A stretch of DNA of 6,373 nucleotides from Thermoleophilaceae bacterium. GTDB taxonomy: Bacteria > Actinomycetota > Thermoleophilia > Solirubrobacterales > Thermoleophilaceae. The translations under genes and the position numbers were made by a program. Shown here piece after piece: positions 4,668-6,373 of the stretch. Where the stretch lies: assembly GCA_013696425.1 (NCBI GenBank), contig JACCYP010000152.1, forward strand, positions 1 through 6,373, given 5' to 3'. Under the pieces are notes generated by a model that ran no database searches, had not been told where the DNA came from, and worked only from the letters and a program-made list of their open reading frames with translations. Positions within the stretch are counted from its first letter, which is position 1. Each line of letters starts with the position of its first letter.

Positions 4668-5230
4668 GCCGCATCGAGCCGCACCCGCCGAAGGGCATGA
4701 TCCGCAGGGCCACCTACAAGATGGCCGCGCGGAAGTTCGACGGAGTGCTCCCCGAGCCGGTCCCGGTAACGGCCCACTCGGTGCCGGTGCTCGTGGGCTG
4801 GGGCGTCTTCGAGGACCGGATGGAGAAGGCGAAGGCGATCGACCGCAAACTCGCCGACCTCGCGGTCATGAAGACCGCTGCGCTCACCGGCTGTGAGTGG
4901 TGCCTCGATTTCGGCTCCTCGGTCGTGCCGGAGTCTGGCGTGACCGAGGAGCAGATCAGCGAGCTGCCGCGCTTCCGGGAGTCGGATGCCTTCGACGCCC
5001 GCGAGAAGCTCGTGCTCGAGTACGCGGAGGCCATGACCCGCACTCCGGTCGAGGTATCCGACGAGCTGTGGGAGCGGCTCGCCGCCGAGTTCTCCGAGCC
5101 CGAACTCGTCGAGCTCACCGCCTTCATCGGCATCGAGAACTACCGCGCGCGCTTCAACTGGGCGCTAGGGATCGGGTCGCAGGGCTTCGCGAAGGCGCAA
5201 CAGTGCGCGATTCCGGAGACCGGTAATTAG
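4664..5230 (+). CDS. Carboxymuconolactone decarboxylase/AhpD-like family protein
   Basis: A 188-residue soluble alpha-helical protein of the AhpD/CMD superfamily, whose members include alkylhydroperoxidases and ring-lactone decarboxylases. The signature helix reads LADLAVMKTAALTGCEWCLD (63-82), with the CxxC pair Cys77/Cys80 that forms the redox dithiol in AhpD. The His normally four residues after the second Cys (CxxCxxxH) is Gly84 here, and the usual upstream Glu position is Asp65, so the proton relay differs from AhpD. The later helices, EKLVLEYAEAMTRTP (114-128) and AFIGIENYRARFNWALGIGS (153-172), fit a CMD subfamily common in actinobacteria. It is co-transcribed with the membrane protein under the TetR operator. 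A role in detoxifying a small reactive compound or peroxide is inference; loss of the His could equally mean another reaction. Confidence 0.87.
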   Translation: MSRIEPHPPKGMIRRATYKMAARKFDGVLPEPVPVTAHSVPVLVGWGVFEDRMEKAKAIDRKLADLAVMKTAALTGCEWCLDFGSSVVPESGVTEEQISELPRFRESDAFDAREKLVLEYAEAMTRTPVEVSDELWERLAAEFSEPELVELTAFIGIENYRARFNWALGIGSQGFAKAQQCAIPETGN

Positions 5231-5235
5231 GCTGC

Positions 5236-5712
5236 ATGAACCGAACCCTTCTTGCGGCCGCAGCCGCTCTCACGCTCGTCATCCCCGCCGCCGCCCAGGC
5301 CGAGATCGTGCCCCAGAAGTCGATCGCCGACGTCTCGCTCGGCGCCAGCGAGGCGGACGTCCGCGGCGCGCTCGGCAAGTCGCCGCGCGTCAAGACCCAG
5401 ACCGACGACTTCAGCAAGGTGCGCACCTACACCTACGGCAAGACCAAGGTCACCTTCCGCCAGGACGAGGGCGGCGACTACATCGTCTTCGCGATTACCA
5501 CCGTGTCGAAGTCGGAGAAGACCGACGACGGCGTGGGCGTCGGCTCGACCGAGGCCGCGGTCAAGAAGGACGTCTCGAGGGTGAAGTGCGAGACCTTCGC
5601 CAGGCTGCGCACCTGCCACGTGGGCGCGTTCAGGGCGGGCAGGGTCGTGACCGACTTCACGATCGAGTCGGGCAAGGTCGTGCGCGTCACGCTCGGTCGC
5701 GTGGTCGACTAG
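5236..5712 (+). CDS. Small exported protein with two repeated alpha/beta units
   Basis: A 158-residue secreted protein of unknown function. Residues 1-22 are a signal peptide (Arg3, Leu/Ala core, cleavage after AQA22). The mature part looks like two copies of a unit: a V-x-L/V-G-x-S/T-E-A-x-V-x-x-x-L/V helix start (33-47 and 100-114) followed by beta strands (62-74 with 81-90, and 128-156). This resembles the helix-plus-strands layout of SmpA/BamE-like and BLIP-like folds, but similarity is only structural in style. The only cysteines are Cys118 and Cys127 in the second unit, well placed for a disulfide outside the cell. It begins 5 bp after the AhpD-like stop with no good Shine-Dalgarno (GGAG is 17 nt away). 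TAGGCT at 5228-5233 is too close to the ATG for an ordinary leaderless start, so it may be read from the upstream operon. It converges on the SDR gene with a 5-bp gap. Confidence 0.78.
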   Translation: MNRTLLAAAAALTLVIPAAAQAEIVPQKSIADVSLGASEADVRGALGKSPRVKTQTDDFSKVRTYTYGKTKVTFRQDEGGDYIVFAITTVSKSEKTDDGVGVGSTEAAVKKDVSRVKCETFARLRTCHVGAFRAGRVVTDFTIESGKVVRVTLGRVVD

Positions 5713-5717
5713 GCCTT

Positions 5718-6373
5718 CTAGAAGTGGACACCCCGCATGAGGTAGGCCATGGCGACCGCCTCGGTGGACATCTCGCCGTCCTTCTCCTCCTGGCCGGCTG
5801 GGAGTGCCTTCTTGTCCTTGTCTTCAACGCCCTTCGCGGCCTTCGAGTCCGGGAACAGCTTGTAGGCGGCGTTCAGCACGATGTCGACGGTCTTGGGCGA
5901 GAGCGCGTAGAGCACCTCGCCGAAGGTGCCGAGGCGGGTGGCCATCCGCTTGGGCTTGTCCATCATCGCGTCGCAGAGCATCTGCGCCGCCTCCTCCGGT
6001 GTGAGCGTGGGGAAGGCGTCGTACATGCTGGTGGGCGCGATCATCGGGGTCTTCACGAGCGGCATGTAGACCGTCGTGAAGTGCACGCCGTCGCCGATCG
6101 CCTCCGGCGCCACGCAGCGTGAGAAGGCGTCGAGCGCCGACTTCGACGCGACGTACGCCGAGAAGCGCGGCGTGTTTGTCTGCACGCCGATGGAGGACAC
6201 GTTGATGATGTGGCCGGTCTTGCGCTCGCGCATGCCCGGCATGAACGCGAGGATCAGCTTGAGCGCGCCGAAGTAGTTCAGCTGCATCGTGCGCTCGTAG
6301 TCGTGGAAGCGGTCGTAGGAGGCGGCCACCGAGCGCCGGATCGAGCGGCCGGCGTTGTTGATCAGGATGTCGA
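5718..6373 (-). CDS. Short-chain dehydrogenase/reductase, C-terminal 217 residues (fatty acyl-CoA reductase-like)
   Basis: The gene enters from the right edge and its start is not in the window; the frame is open to base 6373. A GTG at 6329 is internal, because conserved sequence precedes it. Visible landmarks are DILINNAG (NNAG, codons 6359-6348), NYFGALK (the catalytic-Asn helix), GHIINVSSIG (catalytic Ser) and YVASK with Tyr at 6155-6153 and Lys at 6143-6141, so the Asn-Ser-Tyr-Lys set of an active classical SDR is complete. The stretch RSIRRSV, YDRFHDYERTMQLNYFGA, MPLVKTPMIAPT and RLGTFGEV strongly recalls the C-terminal SDR domain of mycobacterial fatty acyl-CoA reductases (Rv3391/AcrA1 and Rv1543 type, from memory). 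That suggests reduction of a fatty acyl-CoA or aldehyde with NADPH. The C-terminus has a charged linker (EDKDKKALPAGQEEKDGE). Whether an N-terminal NAD-binding domain is fused cannot be seen. Confidence 0.88.
   Translation of the reverse strand, partial: DILINNAGRSIRRSVAASYDRFHDYERTMQLNYFGALKLILAFMPGMRERKTGHIINVSSIGVQTNTPRFSAYVASKSALDAFSRCVAPEAIGDGVHFTTVYMPLVKTPMIAPTSMYDAFPTLTPEEAAQMLCDAMMDKPKRMATRLGTFGEVLYALSPKTVDIVLNAAYKLFPDSKAAKGVEDKDKKALPAGQEEKDGEMSTEAVAMAYLMRGVHF

Noticed and set aside
5228..5233. TAGGCT directly before the exported-protein ATG as a leaderless -10 box
   Set aside because: Only 2 nt separate it from the ATG, too close for transcription to begin at or before the start codon. 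Its TAG is the stop codon of the previous gene.
5715..5724. Perfect 10-bp palindrome CTTCTAGAAG between the convergent exported-protein and SDR genes, considered as a bidirectional terminator
   Set aside because: It has no loop, no GC-rich stem and no U tract. Longer pairing with the flanks is interrupted, so it is probably chance around the stop codon.

Overview
The window is GC-rich, tightly packed bacterial DNA. Codon use, GTG starts, start sites without a Shine-Dalgarno and several lipid-enzyme families shared with mycobacteria point to a high-GC actinobacterium. A Thermoleophilia/Solirubrobacterales-type genome is my best guess, but this is inference from gene content and style only. I see no mobile element, CRISPR array, tRNA, rRNA or obvious foreign segment.

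Layout from left to right. (1) The first 30 codons of a minus-strand exported protein (1-91) leave the left edge. (2) A plus-strand coiled-coil, phasin-like protein (238-672) converges, with an 11-bp overlap, on a minus-strand DeoD-type nucleoside phosphorylase (662-1357). (3) Divergent from the phosphorylase is a three-gene plus-strand run: a second small phasin-like protein (1381-1656), an atypical NAD-binding extended SDR (1659-2651) and an MGAT/LPLAT-like acyltransferase (2648-3685). Spacings are 2 bp and a 4-bp ATGA overlap. (4) A minus-strand TetR regulator (3678-4238) overlaps the acyltransferase end by 8 bp. (5) Divergent from the TetR gene are a four-helix membrane protein (4278-4667) and an AhpD/carboxymuconolactone-decarboxylase-like protein (4664-5230), again joined by an ATGA overlap. 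A small exported two-repeat protein (5236-5712) follows. (6) The C-terminal 217 residues of a classical SDR (5718-6373, minus) enter from the right edge.

Two themes stand out. The first is lipids and storage: two phasin-like proteins, the SDR plus acyltransferase pair (the order recalls mycobacterial Rv0501-Rv0502), and an SDR resembling the C-terminal domain of mycobacterial fatty acyl-CoA reductases. The second is regulation. The 39-bp gap between the TetR gene and the membrane-protein gene contains a near-perfect 24-bp palindrome whose outer arms are also the -10 boxes (TAGGTT) of both divergent promoters. The plus promoter also has an exact TTGACA with a 17-bp spacer. Both starts lie 7-8 nt after the -10 box with no Shine-Dalgarno, so both mRNAs are probably leaderless and controlled by the TetR protein. 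This is the clearest finding here. No wholly new multi-gene system is evident.
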